Source: SURF-21 sp964510515
GTDB lineage: Bacteria; Actinomycetota; Geothermincolia; Geothermincolales; RBG-13-55-18
Assembly (NCBI GenBank): GCA_964510515.1
Contig: CAZEAU010000025.1
Span: forward strand, 1-33,378
Direction of reading: 5' to 3'
Length of the DNA: 33,378 nucleotides
The number at the start of each line of letters is the position of its first letter. The stretch's first letter is position 1. The notes beneath the pieces were generated by a model. That model searched no databases. It worked only from the letters and a program-made list of their open reading frames with translations, and was not told where the DNA came from. Positions 16,190 through 24,917 of the stretch are shown one piece after another. The position numbers and the translations under genes are program-made.

Positions 16190-17058
16190 AGACCTACAGC
16201 TATTACCCCGGCTGCTCGCAGCTCTCCTCGGCGGAGGAGTACGGCGTCTCGGCCCTGGAGGTCTCCGAGGCCCTGGGCATACGCCTCGAGGCCCTGCCCG
16301 ACTGGAGCTGCTGCGGAGCCTCCTCGGCGCATATGACCAACCACCTCCTCTCCCTCTCCCTGCCGGGGCGTAACCTGGCCAAGGCGAGGGAGCGCGGGGG
16401 CGACCTGGTGGTGGTGTGTGCGGCCTGCTACCACAATCTCAAGAAGGCGCAGATGGAGATACTCGCGGACGAGGGCGCGGCCCGCCGCGTGGAGGCGGCG
16501 GTGGGCGCGGACCCGCGCTTCCGCGGGCGCATCGTCCACCTCCTGGACGTCATCGCGGAGGAGGTGGGCCTGGAGGCCCTCGAGGAGAGGGTGACGCGTC
16601 CCCTGGAGGGGCTCAAGCCCGTCTCCTATTACGGCTGCCTCATGGTGCGCCCGCGCGGGATGATAGAGAACGACGACCCCGACAACCCGCGCCTGCTGGA
16701 CGGACTACTCGCCGCCCTGGGCGCGGAGGTTAAAAACTGGTCTTACAAGACCGACTGCTGCGGGGGCAGCCTTTCCCTCACCCGCGCCGACGTGGTGGCC
16801 AGGCTGGTGAACCGCCTCTTCGAGGCGGCGGAGGAGGCGGGGGGCAACTGCATCGTGGTGGCCTGCCCCATGTGCCTGGCCAACCTGGAGATGCGCCAGC
16901 GCGAGGGCAGGCTAACCTTCCGGCTGGAGCACGACCTGCCGGTGTTCTTCTTCACCGAGATGCTGGGGCTGGCCCTGGGGCTGCCCGGCGCCGGGGAATG
17001 GTTCACCCGTCACCTCATCGACCCCCTCCCGCTGCTCTCGGGCGCGGGACTGGCCTAG
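16186..17058 (+). CDS. hdrB: Heterodisulfide reductase subunit B (HdrB-like, two CCG domains)
   Basis: 290 aa. It carries two full cysteine-rich CCG motifs: C10-x31-C42C43-x34-C78-x2-C81 and C151-x39-C191C192-x34-C227-x2-C230. In HdrB these bind the two non-cubane [4Fe-4S] clusters that cleave the CoM-S-S-CoB disulfide. All motif cysteines are intact, so an active disulfide reductase is plausible. A bacterium lacks the methanogen heterodisulfide, so the natural acceptor is unknown. It overlaps hdrC by four bases and precedes hdrA by nine. The similar CCG domains of lactate or succinate oxidoreductases are less likely given the neighbours. Confidence 0.92.
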   Translation: MKTYSYYPGCSQLSSAEEYGVSALEVSEALGIRLEALPDWSCCGASSAHMTNHLLSLSLPGRNLAKARERGGDLVVVCAACYHNLKKAQMEILADEGAARRVEAAVGADPRFRGRIVHLLDVIAEEVGLEALEERVTRPLEGLKPVSYYGCLMVRPRGMIENDDPDNPRLLDGLLAALGAEVKNWSYKTDCCGGSLSLTRADVVARLVNRLFEAAEEAGGNCIVVACPMCLANLEMRQREGRLTFRLEHDLPVFFFTEMLGLALGLPGAGEWFTRHLIDPLPLLSGAGLA

Positions 17059-17067
17059 GAGGCGGAC

Positions 17068-20000
17068 ATGGCGGCGAGCATGGGCAAGGCGAACGGTAAC
17101 GGCGAGAGGCAGGCGGCAGGCGGCGGAGAAGGAAAAGCGGCGGCGAGCGGCGGCATGGGCGAGCGGCACGAGGAGATAAAGGGCGCGGCAGGCGCGGCGG
17201 GCGGCGTGGGCGCTCCGGACAGGCAGGCGGCCGAGAGCGGCGGCGCGGGGCCGGGCGCGCAGGAGAGCGGCGGCGCGGGGCCGGGCGCGCAGGAGAGCGG
17301 CGGCGCGGGGCCGGTGGGCGCGGTCATGGTCGTGGGCGGCGGCGTGGGCGGCATACAGGCGGCCCTGGAGCTGGCCAACCTGGGCTATAAGGTTTATCTC
17401 ACCGATTCCAGCCCCTCCATCGGCGGGGTCATGGGCATGCTGGACAAGACCTTCCCCACCAACGAGTGCAGCATGTGCATACTCTCGCCCAAGATGGTGG
17501 AGGTGGCCTCCAACATCAACATCGAGGTCATCACCCTGGCCGACGTGCTCTCCGTGGAGGGCGAGCCCGGCGACCTGCGGGTGAGGCTGCGCATCCGCCC
17601 GCGCTACGTGGACGTGGACAAGTGCACCGGCTGCGGCGACTGCACCGCCAAGTGCCCGGTGAGGATATCCGACCCCTACAACGCCGGCCTCTCAAAGACG
17701 CGCTGCATACGCGTGCCCTTCCCCCAGGCGGTGCCGGGGGCGGCGGTCATCGACCCCGAGGTCTGCCGCTGGCTCACGCGGGAGAAATGCGGCAACTGCG
17801 TCAAGGTCTGCCAGGCGGGGGCCATCGATTTCGAGCAGGTGGAAAGGGAAGAGGTAATCCGCGTGGGCATGCTCATAGCCGCCCCCGGCTACAAGCCCTT
17901 CGACGCCGCGCGCAAGACGGAGTACGGCTACGGGGTGCACGCCAACGTGGTGACCTCGCTGGAGTTCGAGCGCATACTGGCCGCCAACGGCCCCACCCAG
18001 GGCCGCGTGGCGCGTCCCTCCGACGACCGCGAGGTCAGGAAGCTGGCCTTCGTGCAGTGCGTGGGCTCGCGCGACACCACGGTGGGCAACGGCTACTGCT
18101 CCAGCGTGTGCTGCATGTACGCCACCAAGCAGGCCCTTATCGCCAAGGAACACCTGCCGGGCATCGAGCCCACCATTTTCTTCATCGACATGCGCGCCTA
18201 CGGCAAGGATTTCGAGAAATATTACACCACGGCGGAGGAGCGGCAGGGCGTGCGCTACGTGCGCGGGCTCATCTCCGGCATCCGCGAGCGGCAGCGCACG
18301 AAGAACCTGCTGCTGCGCTACGCGGATGGGGAGGGGCGCACGCAAGAGGAGGAGTTCGACCTGGTGGTGCTGTCCATCGGGCTGGAGGCGCCGTGCGGCC
18401 TCGGTGACGGGCTGGGCCTGGAGCTGAACGACTACGGCTTCGCCGCCTGCGACCCCTTCCTGCCCGTGCTCTCCTCGCGCCCCGGGGTGCTGGTGTGCGG
18501 CGCGGCCCAGGAGCCCAAGGACATCCCGGACACGGTGGTGCAGGCCACGGCGGCGGCGGGGGTGGCCTCGCAGGCGCTGCACGGCGCCCGGGGCAGCCTG
18601 CTCGCCTCGCACGAGCACCCGCCGGAGAAGGACGTGGGCGGCGAGGAGCCCCGCGTGGGGGCCATCATCTGCCGCTGCGGCTCCAATATCGGCGGCTTCG
18701 TGGACGTGCCCGCGGTGGTGGAGTACGCCAAGGGCCTGCCGGGGGTGGTCTTCGCCGAGGAGAGGCTCTACGCCTGCTCGCAGGACGCGCAGGACTGGAT
18801 ACGGCAGGTGGTGGAGGAGAACGGCCTCAACCGCCTGGTGGTGGCCTCCTGCACGCCGCGCACCCATCAGCCGCTCTTCCGCGAGACGCTGCGGTCGGCG
18901 GGGGTGAACAAATACCTCTTCGAGATGGCCAATATCCGGGAGCACTGCTCCTGGGTGCACATGCAGGAGCCGGAGAAGGCCACGCGCAAGGCCAAGTACC
19001 TGGTGAAGATGGCGGTGGAGAAGGCGCGCAGGCTGGAGCCTTTGGCCGAGGGCGAGAGCGAGGTGGTGGCGCGCGGTCTGGTCATCGGGGGAGGGGTGGC
19101 GGGGATGAACGCCGCCCTGGGGCTGGCGCGGGCCGGTTTCCCGGTGTGGCTGGTGGAGAAGGAGGCGGAGCTGGGCGGGCTGGCCCGCAACATCCACTTC
19201 GACTACAAGGGCGGGGACGTGCAGGAATACCTGCGGGGCCTGGTCGCGGAGGTGGAGGGCGAGGACCTGGTGACGGTGCTCACCGGCCACGAGGTGGTGG
19301 ACGTGGGCGGCTTCGTGGGGCAGTTCCGCACCCTGGTGCGCGACGCCGCGGGCAGGGAGGCCCTGCTGGAGCACGGGGCGGTCATTTTGGCCACCGGGGG
19401 CGGGCAGTACCTGCCGGGCGGAGCGGGCGGGCCGGGCGAATACATGTACGGCGAGGACGCGAGGGTGCTCACGCAGTGGGAGCTGGAGAAGAGGATAGCC
19501 GGGCGCGACCCCTCCCTGGCGGGGCTGGGGCGCGTGGTCATGATACAGTGCGTGGGCTCGCGCGACGAGGAGCGCCCCTACTGCTCCAAGGTGTGCTGCA
19601 CCGAGGCGGTGAAGAACGCCATGGCCCTTAAGGAGCTGAGCCCGGGCACGGAGGTCTTCGTGCTCTACCGCGACATCCGCACCTACGGGTTCCGCGAGGA
19701 CGCCTACCGCGAGGCGCGGGAGGCGGGTATCACCTTTTTGCGCTTCGACGACGACGTGCGCCCCGAGGTGCGCGAGGCGGCGGGGAGGCTGCAGGTGAGG
19801 GTGCCCGACACCAACCTGGGCGGGGAGACGGTGGTGCTGGGCGCGGACCTGGTGGCCCTGTCCGTGGGCGTGACCGCCAACCCGGACAACGCCGCGCTGG
19901 CCCCCATGCTCAAGGTGCCGCGCAACGCCGAGGGATTCTTCCTGGAGGCGCACATGAAGCTGCGCCCGGTGGACTTCGCCACCGACGGGGTCTTCGTGTG

Positions 20001-20349
20001 CGGGCTGGCCCACGCCCCCAAGTCCATCGAGGAGTCGGTGGCGCAGGCGGCGGCGGCGGCGGCGCGCGCCGAGTCCATATTGTGCAAGGACAGGATAGTC
20101 ACCGAGGGCGTGGTGGCGGTGGTGGACGCGGAGAGGTGCGCGGGCTGCGGCATCTGCGTGCAGCTGTGCCCCTTCGAGGCGGTGACCTACGACGAGGTGC
20201 GGAGGGTGGCGGCGGTGAACACCTCCCTGTGCAAGGGGTGCGGCACCTGCAGCGCCGCCTGCACGGCGGGAGCGAGCCGCCTGCAGGGCTTCCGCTCCGA
20301 CCAGATATACGAACAGATCGAGGCGGCGGCGTCCGCCTGGCACGACTAA
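17068..20349 (+). CDS. hdrA: Heterodisulfide reductase subunit A, fused double-module HdrA
   Basis: 1093 aa flavin- and iron-sulfur-protein, the presumed electron-bifurcating subunit. Residues 1-85 are a Gly/Ala/Glu-rich extension with a 10-residue repeat (ESGGAGPGAQ). Module 1 (about 86-515) has an FAD motif VVGGGVGGIQAALEL, the HdrA segment ECSMCILSPKMVEV, and an inserted ferredoxin (C186-TGCGDCTAKC, then EKCGNCVKVCQAG near 240). Module 2 (about 530-1010) has the HdrA N-terminal domain (ICRCGSNIGG with C535, CTPRTHQPLF, NIREHCSWVH) and a second FAD motif VIGGGVAGMNAALGL at 672. A C-terminal double ferredoxin follows (C1024-AGCGICVQLC and CKGCGTCSAAC near 1056). Classic HdrA is about 650 aa with one FAD. 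The ATG has AGGAGG five bases upstream, so the extension is probably translated. Confidence 0.9.
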   Translation: MAASMGKANGNGERQAAGGGEGKAAASGGMGERHEEIKGAAGAAGGVGAPDRQAAESGGAGPGAQESGGAGPGAQESGGAGPVGAVMVVGGGVGGIQAALELANLGYKVYLTDSSPSIGGVMGMLDKTFPTNECSMCILSPKMVEVASNINIEVITLADVLSVEGEPGDLRVRLRIRPRYVDVDKCTGCGDCTAKCPVRISDPYNAGLSKTRCIRVPFPQAVPGAAVIDPEVCRWLTREKCGNCVKVCQAGAIDFEQVEREEVIRVGMLIAAPGYKPFDAARKTEYGYGVHANVVTSLEFERILAANGPTQGRVARPSDDREVRKLAFVQCVGSRDTTVGNGYCSSVCCMYATKQALIAKEHLPGIEPTIFFIDMRAYGKDFEKYYTTAEERQGVRYVRGLISGIRERQRTKNLLLRYADGEGRTQEEEFDLVVLSIGLEAPCGLGDGLGLELNDYGFAACDPFLPVLSSRPGVLVCGAAQEPKDIPDTVVQATAAAGVASQALHGARGSLLASHEHPPEKDVGGEEPRVGAIICRCGSNIGGFVDVPAVVEYAKGLPGVVFAEERLYACSQDAQDWIRQVVEENGLNRLVVASCTPRTHQPLFRETLRSAGVNKYLFEMANIREHCSWVHMQEPEKATRKAKYLVKMAVEKARRLEPLAEGESEVVARGLVIGGGVAGMNAALGLARAGFPVWLVEKEAELGGLARNIHFDYKGGDVQEYLRGLVAEVEGEDLVTVLTGHEVVDVGGFVGQFRTLVRDAAGREALLEHGAVILATGGGQYLPGGAGGPGEYMYGEDARVLTQWELEKRIAGRDPSLAGLGRVVMIQCVGSRDEERPYCSKVCCTEAVKNAMALKELSPGTEVFVLYRDIRTYGFREDAYREAREAGITFLRFDDDVRPEVREAAGRLQVRVPDTNLGGETVVLGADLVALSVGVTANPDNAALAPMLKVPRNAEGFFLEAHMKLRPVDFATDGVFVCGLAHAPKSIEESVAQAAAAAARAESILCKDRIVTEGVVAVVDAERCAGCGICVQLCPFEAVTYDEVRRVAAVNTSLCKGCGTCSAACTAGASRLQGFRSDQIYEQIEAAASAWHD
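17233..17315 (+). repeat. 30-bp in-frame minisatellite inside hdrA
   Basis: Two full 30-bp units (17233-17262, 17263-17292) and a partial third encode the decapeptide ESGGAGPGAQ. It lies in the N-terminal extension before the first FAD domain and keeps the frame, so copy-number change would only alter linker length. Confidence 0.85.
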
Positions 20350-20352
20350 GAT

Positions 20353-20476
20353 GGGGTCAGGTCTTGTTTTTTGCTTGCTCAGTTGAAAATCGAGTTATCA
20401 TACATATGCCCGCTTTTGAGCAGCATCTTTACCAAGACAAGCTGCTGCGCGCGGACGAAAATCAAAACCTGACCCC
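20353..20476 (+). repeat. 124-bp variant dispersed element
   Basis: It starts three bases after the hdrA stop with GGGGTCAGGTCTTG and TTTTTTGC and ends AAAACCTGACCCC. The interior differs from both the 85-bp and 126-bp families (contains TATGCCCGCTTTTGAGCAGC). Only one copy is seen here, perhaps a third family. It separates hdrA from mvhD. Confidence 0.8.
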
Positions 20477-21057
20477 ACGGCTCGCACGGGCCGGAGGCGA
20501 GAGGCTTACGCCCGAGCGCAGACCGGCGGACCGGCAGACGAGGCCGCCAGGGCGGAAGAGACGGGCTGGAGGCGAGAGGCTGGCGGCAGAGCGCAGGCGC
20601 GCTGCGGCAAGGACCGAAAGGCGGGAATGCAAGCCCGAGGGAAGGCGGCCGAAGGGCGCGCACGACAGGCGGGGCCGAGGCATTAGGCTTGGGAGGCCCT
20701 TTTTACGCGGCCAAAGGACGCGCACGGCAGGCGGCCTGGGTCGTGAAGGAGGCAGAAGCGGGCCGGAGGCGAGAGGCTTACGGCCGAGCGCAGCCGACCC
20801 GAGAGCCGGTTGCGAGGTGGGGATGAGGCCGATGAGAGGCGATGGAGCAGGCATGCGGTCGGGATCTCTCCCCTCCCGCGGCAACCCGGACGCCAAGGCC
20901 CGAATCCGGGCCAGGGATAATGCCCCGGCAAGGGGTAGCGGAGAGGCGGGAACCATGACCGAGGATTGACGAAAGGGGCGAGGCAGACAGCTTAGCCGAG
21001 GACCATAGAACAGAAAACGACCAACAGCCGAGGCTGTTAAGTGGGGAGGAGAGGTCC
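20477..21057. other. Gene-free interval inside the hdr-fdh cluster
   Basis: About 580 bp of G/A-rich sequence. Three imperfect copies of GGCCGGAGGCGAGAGGCT (continuing to about 33 bp) lie at about 20488, 20563 and 20760. No plausible ORF is present. The last 30 bases lead into the strong ribosome site of mvhD. I see no obvious promoter. Confidence 0.55.
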
Positions 21058-21558
21058 ATGGCCAAGGATTTAATAAGAGAAGGCAAGACAGGCGGCGCGG
21101 CGCGGGACGGGAGCGCGGGCGGCGAGGACGAGGTGCGCATCCTGGCTTTCCTGTGCAACTGGTGCTCCTACGCGGGGGCCGACCTGGCGGGGGTATCGCG
21201 CTTTCAGTACCCCGCCAATGTCCTGGACGTGAGGGTGATGTGCACCGGCACCATCTCCCCCTACTTCGTCATCAAGGCCTTTCAGGAGGGCATGGACGGA
21301 GTGCTCATCGCCGGCTGCCACATCGGGGACTGCCACTACCTCAAGGGCAATTACATGACCGCCAAGCGCTTCCAGGTGCTGCGCGAGGCCCTCAAGTTCC
21401 TCGGCCTGGAGGAGGGGCGGCTGCGCCTGGAGTGGATATCGGCGGCGGAGGGGGAGAAATACGCCGAGGTCATACGCTCCTTCACCGAGGAGGTCAAGGC
21501 GCTGGGGCCGTCGCCCTTGCGCGTCGGGGCCCGGGCCGGAACGGGGGTGGGGGCATGA
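21058..21558 (+). CDS. mvhD: MvhD-type [2Fe-2S] electron-transfer subunit
   Basis: 166 aa. It contains the MvhD/FlpD signature: FLCNWCSYAGADLAG (C33, C36), VMCTGTISPYF (C62) and GVLIAGCHIGDCHY (C87, C92), followed by GNYMTAKR. In known complexes MvhD bridges a hydrogenase or formate dehydrogenase and the FAD of HdrA through its [2Fe-2S] cluster. ATG at 21058 has GGGGAGGAGAGG upstream. The first 25 residues are a Gly/Ala-rich extension similar in style to that of HdrA. Its stop overlaps the next start by four bases (ATGA). Confidence 0.92.
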   Translation: MAKDLIREGKTGGAARDGSAGGEDEVRILAFLCNWCSYAGADLAGVSRFQYPANVLDVRVMCTGTISPYFVIKAFQEGMDGVLIAGCHIGDCHYLKGNYMTAKRFQVLREALKFLGLEEGRLRLEWISAAEGEKYAEVIRSFTEEVKALGPSPLRVGARAGTGVGA

Positions 21559-22355
21559 GCGACCTCGCGAGAATGGTGAGGGAAAAATTGGCGGACGGCG
21601 CCGACGCCTTCCTCTGCCTCAAGCGGGAGGAGGGGACGCTGCTGCCGGCGCTCATCACCGACGCAGATTCCCCCGACCTGGAGCTGGTGGAGGTGGGCGA
21701 AGCCCGCTATCCCCTGGCGAAGATACTCATCGACCTGCTGCGCGAATACCCCGACAAGCGCTTCGCCGTGCTGGTGCGCGGCTGCGACGAGAGGGCGCTT
21801 ATCGAGCTCTGCAAGCTGGAGCAGGTGGACCTGGACCGCCTGGAGCTGGTGGGGGTGGCCTGCAGCGCCGAGGAGGCGGCGGCGTGCGGGTGCCCGCGCC
21901 CCTATCCCAGCGAGGTCGCGCTGGGGGAGAAGGTGGAGGCGGCGCCCGGGCACGAGCTTATCGCCGAGGTGGAGTCGCTCGCGGACGCGGAGAGGATGGA
22001 GTGGTGGAAGGGGCAGTTCTCGCGCTGCATCAAGTGCTACGGCTGCCGCAACATCTGCCCCATGTGCTTCTGCAAGGACTGCGCCCTGGAGGACCCCCAC
22101 CTGGTGGAGCCGGGGGTTATCCCGCCCGACTTCCCCGCCTTTCATATCATCCGCGCCCTGGACATGGCGGGGCGCTGCATCGACTGCGGGCTGTGCGAGG
22201 AGGCCTGCCCGGCGGACATCCCCCTGCGCAGCCTGTACCGCAAGATGCAGGACATCATGGAGGAGAAGCTGGAGTACCGGGCGGGGGAGAGCAGGGAGGA
22301 GAGAAGCCCCCTGAGCTTCCTGGGCACGGGGCAGGACATCGAGAAGCTGGATTAG
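21555..22355 (+). CDS. FdhB/FrhB-like ferredoxin subunit of formate dehydrogenase
   Basis: 266 aa. Residues 15-105 match the FrhB/FdhB-type part (PALITDADSPDLELVEVG, AVLVRGCDERALIELCK, VDLDRLELVGVAC). Cysteine-rich segments follow: C158-x2-C161-x2-C164-x3-C168, extra cysteines C171, C173, C176, and C208-x2-C211-x2-C214-x3-C218. This predicts two or more [4Fe-4S] clusters taking electrons from FdhA to MvhD. It lacks the length of F420-binding FrhB (about 280-400 aa), so F420 binding is not implied. It is translationally coupled to mvhD. Confidence 0.8.
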   Translation: MSDLARMVREKLADGADAFLCLKREEGTLLPALITDADSPDLELVEVGEARYPLAKILIDLLREYPDKRFAVLVRGCDERALIELCKLEQVDLDRLELVGVACSAEEAAACGCPRPYPSEVALGEKVEAAPGHELIAEVESLADAERMEWWKGQFSRCIKCYGCRNICPMCFCKDCALEDPHLVEPGVIPPDFPAFHIIRALDMAGRCIDCGLCEEACPADIPLRSLYRKMQDIMEEKLEYRAGESREERSPLSFLGTGQDIEKLD

Positions 22356-22413
22356 GCCCGGGAGCCGGGCCCGGATGCGGGACTGAACGCGGCGGAAGCG
22401 AAGCGGCCATGAA

Positions 22414-22456
22414 GCCGCGGACGGCAAGGAAACGGAAGAGGAGTGGAGAGATGGCC
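22414..22456 (+). repeat. 43-bp direct repeat of the fdhA leader, upstream copy
   Basis: Identical to 22614-22656, exactly 200 bp downstream. The duplicated stretch includes GGAAGAGGAGTGGAGAG and an ATGGCC start. The upstream copy therefore holds a second Shine-Dalgarno and ATG (22451) that opens a low-complexity reading frame overlapping the true start. No independent protein is supported. Confidence 0.9.
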
Positions 22457-22613
22457 CGGCAGGCCGAATCGGGTGACCGGACCGGGAGCCGAGCGCGGCG
22501 GAGACGGCACATGCAAGCCCGAGGCCGGGAAACGACGGGAAGCGGCGCATATCCGGCCCCGGAGATAAAGCCTGGGGACGGCCATGAGCGCGGCGGGACC
22601 TCAAGGCATGAAG

Positions 22614-22656
22614 GCCGCGGACGGCAAGGAAACGGAAGAGGAGTGGAGAGATGGCC
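22614..22656 (+). repeat. 43-bp direct repeat of the fdhA leader, downstream copy
   Basis: Second copy of the 43-bp repeat; its ATG (22651) is the fdhA start, with GGAGTGGAGAG immediately upstream. The 22457-22613 spacer is G/A-rich without a gene. Confidence 0.9.
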
Positions 22657-24708
22657 GAGAACGATAAGGAGCTCAGTTACCGCCTCGTCCCCTCGACCTG
22701 CGTCTATTGCGGGACGGGATGCGGCGTCCTGCTCGAGGTGACCGGGGAACGGCTGACGGGGACCCTTCCCCAGAAGGACCACCCCGTTTCGCGCGGGACC
22801 CTGTGCATAAAGGGCTGGTCGGTGCACGAGTTCGTGCACTCGCAGAGGCGCCTGACCGCGCCGCTGATAAGAAAAGACGGCGTGCTGGTGGAGACGGACT
22901 GGGATACGGCCCTGGAGGCGGTGGCGCAAGGCCTGAAGGCGGCGCGCGACCAGCACGGGCCCGACTTCGTGGGCTTCTTCACCTCGGCCCGCTGCACCAA
23001 CGAGGAGAACTACCTGCTGCAGAAACTGGCCCGCGCCGTGGTCGGCACCAACAATATCGACCACTGCGCCCGCCTATGACACAGCCCCACCGTCGCCGGT
23101 CTGGCGACAGCTTTCGGGAGCGGGGCCATGACTAACTCCATCGCCGACCTGGAGGACGCCGAGGTCGTGCTCGTGGTCGGATCCAACACCACCGAGCAGC
23201 ACCCCATCATCGGGGAGAGGCTGCTGGTGGCCGCCTCCAGGGGGACCAGGCTCATCGTCATCGACCCCCGCGCCATACACCTCTCCGGGTTCGCCGAGGT
23301 TTTTTTGCGCCCGCGCCCGGGCAGCGAGGTGGCCTATCTGAACGGGCTCATCAACGTCATCATCTCCGAGGGGCTGGAGGACGCGGATTTCATCGCCGCG
23401 CGCACCGAGGGCTTCCAGGAGCTCAAGCGGGCGGTGGCGGAATACACGCCCGAGCGGGTGGAGGAGCTCTCCGGCATACCCGCGGACGACCTGCAGGCGG
23501 CGGCGCGCCTCTACGCCGGGGCGGAGCGCGCCTCCATCGTCTATTGCATGGGCATCACCCAGCATACCAGCGGCACCGACAACGTCCTCTCTCTGGCCAA
23601 CCTGGCCTTGCTCACCGGCAATATCGGCAGGCCCGGCACGGGCGTGAACCCGCTGCGCGGGCAGAACAATGTGCAGGGCGCCTGCGACATGGGCGGGCTC
23701 CCCAACGTTTTAACCGGCTATCAGCGCGTGGACTCGGAGGAGGCGGCGGCGAAGTTCGAGGCGGCCTGGGGGGTGGAGGGGCTGCCGCGGCAGCCCGGAC
23801 TGACCCTCACCGAGATGACCGGCAAGGCGGCCGAGGGCGAGCTGCGGGCCCTCTTCATCATGGGGGAGAACCCCATGGTGTCGGATCCGGACATCAATCA
23901 TGTGCGCGAGGCGCTGGAGAAGGTGGGCTTCCTGGTCGTGGCGGACATCATGGAGAACGAGACCGTGCCCTATGCCGACGTGGTGCTGCCCGCCGCCTCC
24001 TTCGCGGAGAAGGACGGCACCATCACCAACACCGAGCGCAGGGTGCAGAGGATACGCAAGGCGGTGGAGCCGGTGGGGGATTCCCGGCCGGATTGGGAGA
24101 TCCTATGCGCGCTGGCGCGGGCCATGGGCGCGGGCGGCTTCGATTTCGCCTCCCCCGAGGAGGTCTTCGAGGAGATAAGGGGGCTCACGCCCTCCTATGC
24201 GGGGATAACCTACGAGCGCCTGGGGACGCGCGGGCTGCAGTGGCCGGTGCCGGACGAGGAGCATCCCGGCACGCCCATTCTGCACGGCGAGAGCTTCCCC
24301 ATCGGCAGGGGCAGGTTCAGCGCGGTGGAGTTCCGCGGGCCCGCCGAGACGCCGGACGAGGAGTACCCGCTGGTGCTGACCACGGGGCGGCTGCTCTTCC
24401 ACTACCACACCGGCACCATGACGCGGCGCTCACCCTCCCTGACGCGGGAGATAGACCGCGCCTTCGTGGAGGTGAGCCCGGCCGACGCGGCGGAGCTGGG
24501 CGTGCAGGACAGGCAGCTGGTTAAGGTCTCCTCGCGGCGCGGCAGCGTGGAGGTGGAGGCCAAGGTCACGGACAGGGTGCAGAAGGGCGTCATCTTCATG
24601 CCCTTCCATTTCGCCGAGGCCGCGGCCAACCTGCTCACCAACAGAGCCGTGGACCCCGTCTCCAAGATACCCGAGTTCAAGGTCTGCGCCGCCCGCCTCG
24701 ACCCCTGA
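22651..24708 (+). CDS. fdhA: Selenocysteine formate dehydrogenase catalytic subunit (FdhA/FdhF type)
   Basis: 685 aa when UGA at 23077-23079 is read as selenocysteine (residue 143). Without this it would be split into a 142-aa and a 526-aa frame with no change of phase. N-terminal [4Fe-4S] cysteines C17, C20, C24 and C52 (CVYCGTGC, LCIKGW) are followed by the molybdopterin bis-MGD domains. Around the UGA the protein reads NNIDHCARL-U-HSPTVAGLA, the formate dehydrogenase active site with the conserved His after Sec. Later blocks include MGENPMVSDPD, VLPAASFAEKDGT, NTERRVQ and the C-terminal LTTGRLLFHYHTGTMTRRSP. Cytosolic, as no Tat signal is present. It catalyses reversible formate/CO2 conversion on Mo or W and should feed HdrA through the FdhB-like and MvhD subunits. 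The ATG at 22651 lies in a 43-bp repeat. Confidence 0.95.
23077..23130 (+). promoter_or_regulatory. UGA selenocysteine codon and bacterial SECIS hairpin
   Basis: The UGA is followed after 12 nt by a perfect six-base stem GTCGCC (23092-23097) / GGCGAC (23103-23108) with loop GGTCT. This is the same loop sequence that SelB recognises in E. coli fdhF, at a very similar distance from the codon. A lower stem GCCCC / GGGGC can extend it. Confidence 0.93.
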
Positions 24709-24761
24709 AACCCGCGTTCCCGGATGGGTTCAGGTCACTCCGGATGGGGTCACCCCAAGAT

Positions 24762-24846
24762 GGGGTCAGGTCTTGTTCTTTGCTTGCTCCGCTATCTTCC
24801 CAGTTCGCACCTGGGGTTTTACCCCGCGCATGCAAGACATGGCCCC
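24762..24846 (+). repeat. 85-bp dispersed element, family A, copy 3
   Basis: GGGGTCAGGTCTTG start, CAAGACATGGCCCC end. It lies 53 bp after the fdhA stop, preceded by two abortive ends (GGATGGGTTCAGGTCA and GGATGGGGTCA). Confidence 0.88.
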
Positions 24847-24917
24847 ACGGCGTGAATAAGCGGCTCGCATTCCGCCCGGCGTGGCCGTCCAGATGGGGCC
24901 GAGTTCCCGCGAAAGAT

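Noticed and set aside
17692..20343. 883-codon open frame on the minus strand
   Set aside because: It lies wholly antisense to hdrA, is His/Arg/Gly/Ala-rich and matches no family; a by-product of GC-rich codon use.
23077..23079. In-frame stop making fdhA a pseudogene or two genes
   Set aside because: The frame is preserved, the surrounding residues match the Sec active site, and a canonical SECIS hairpin follows.
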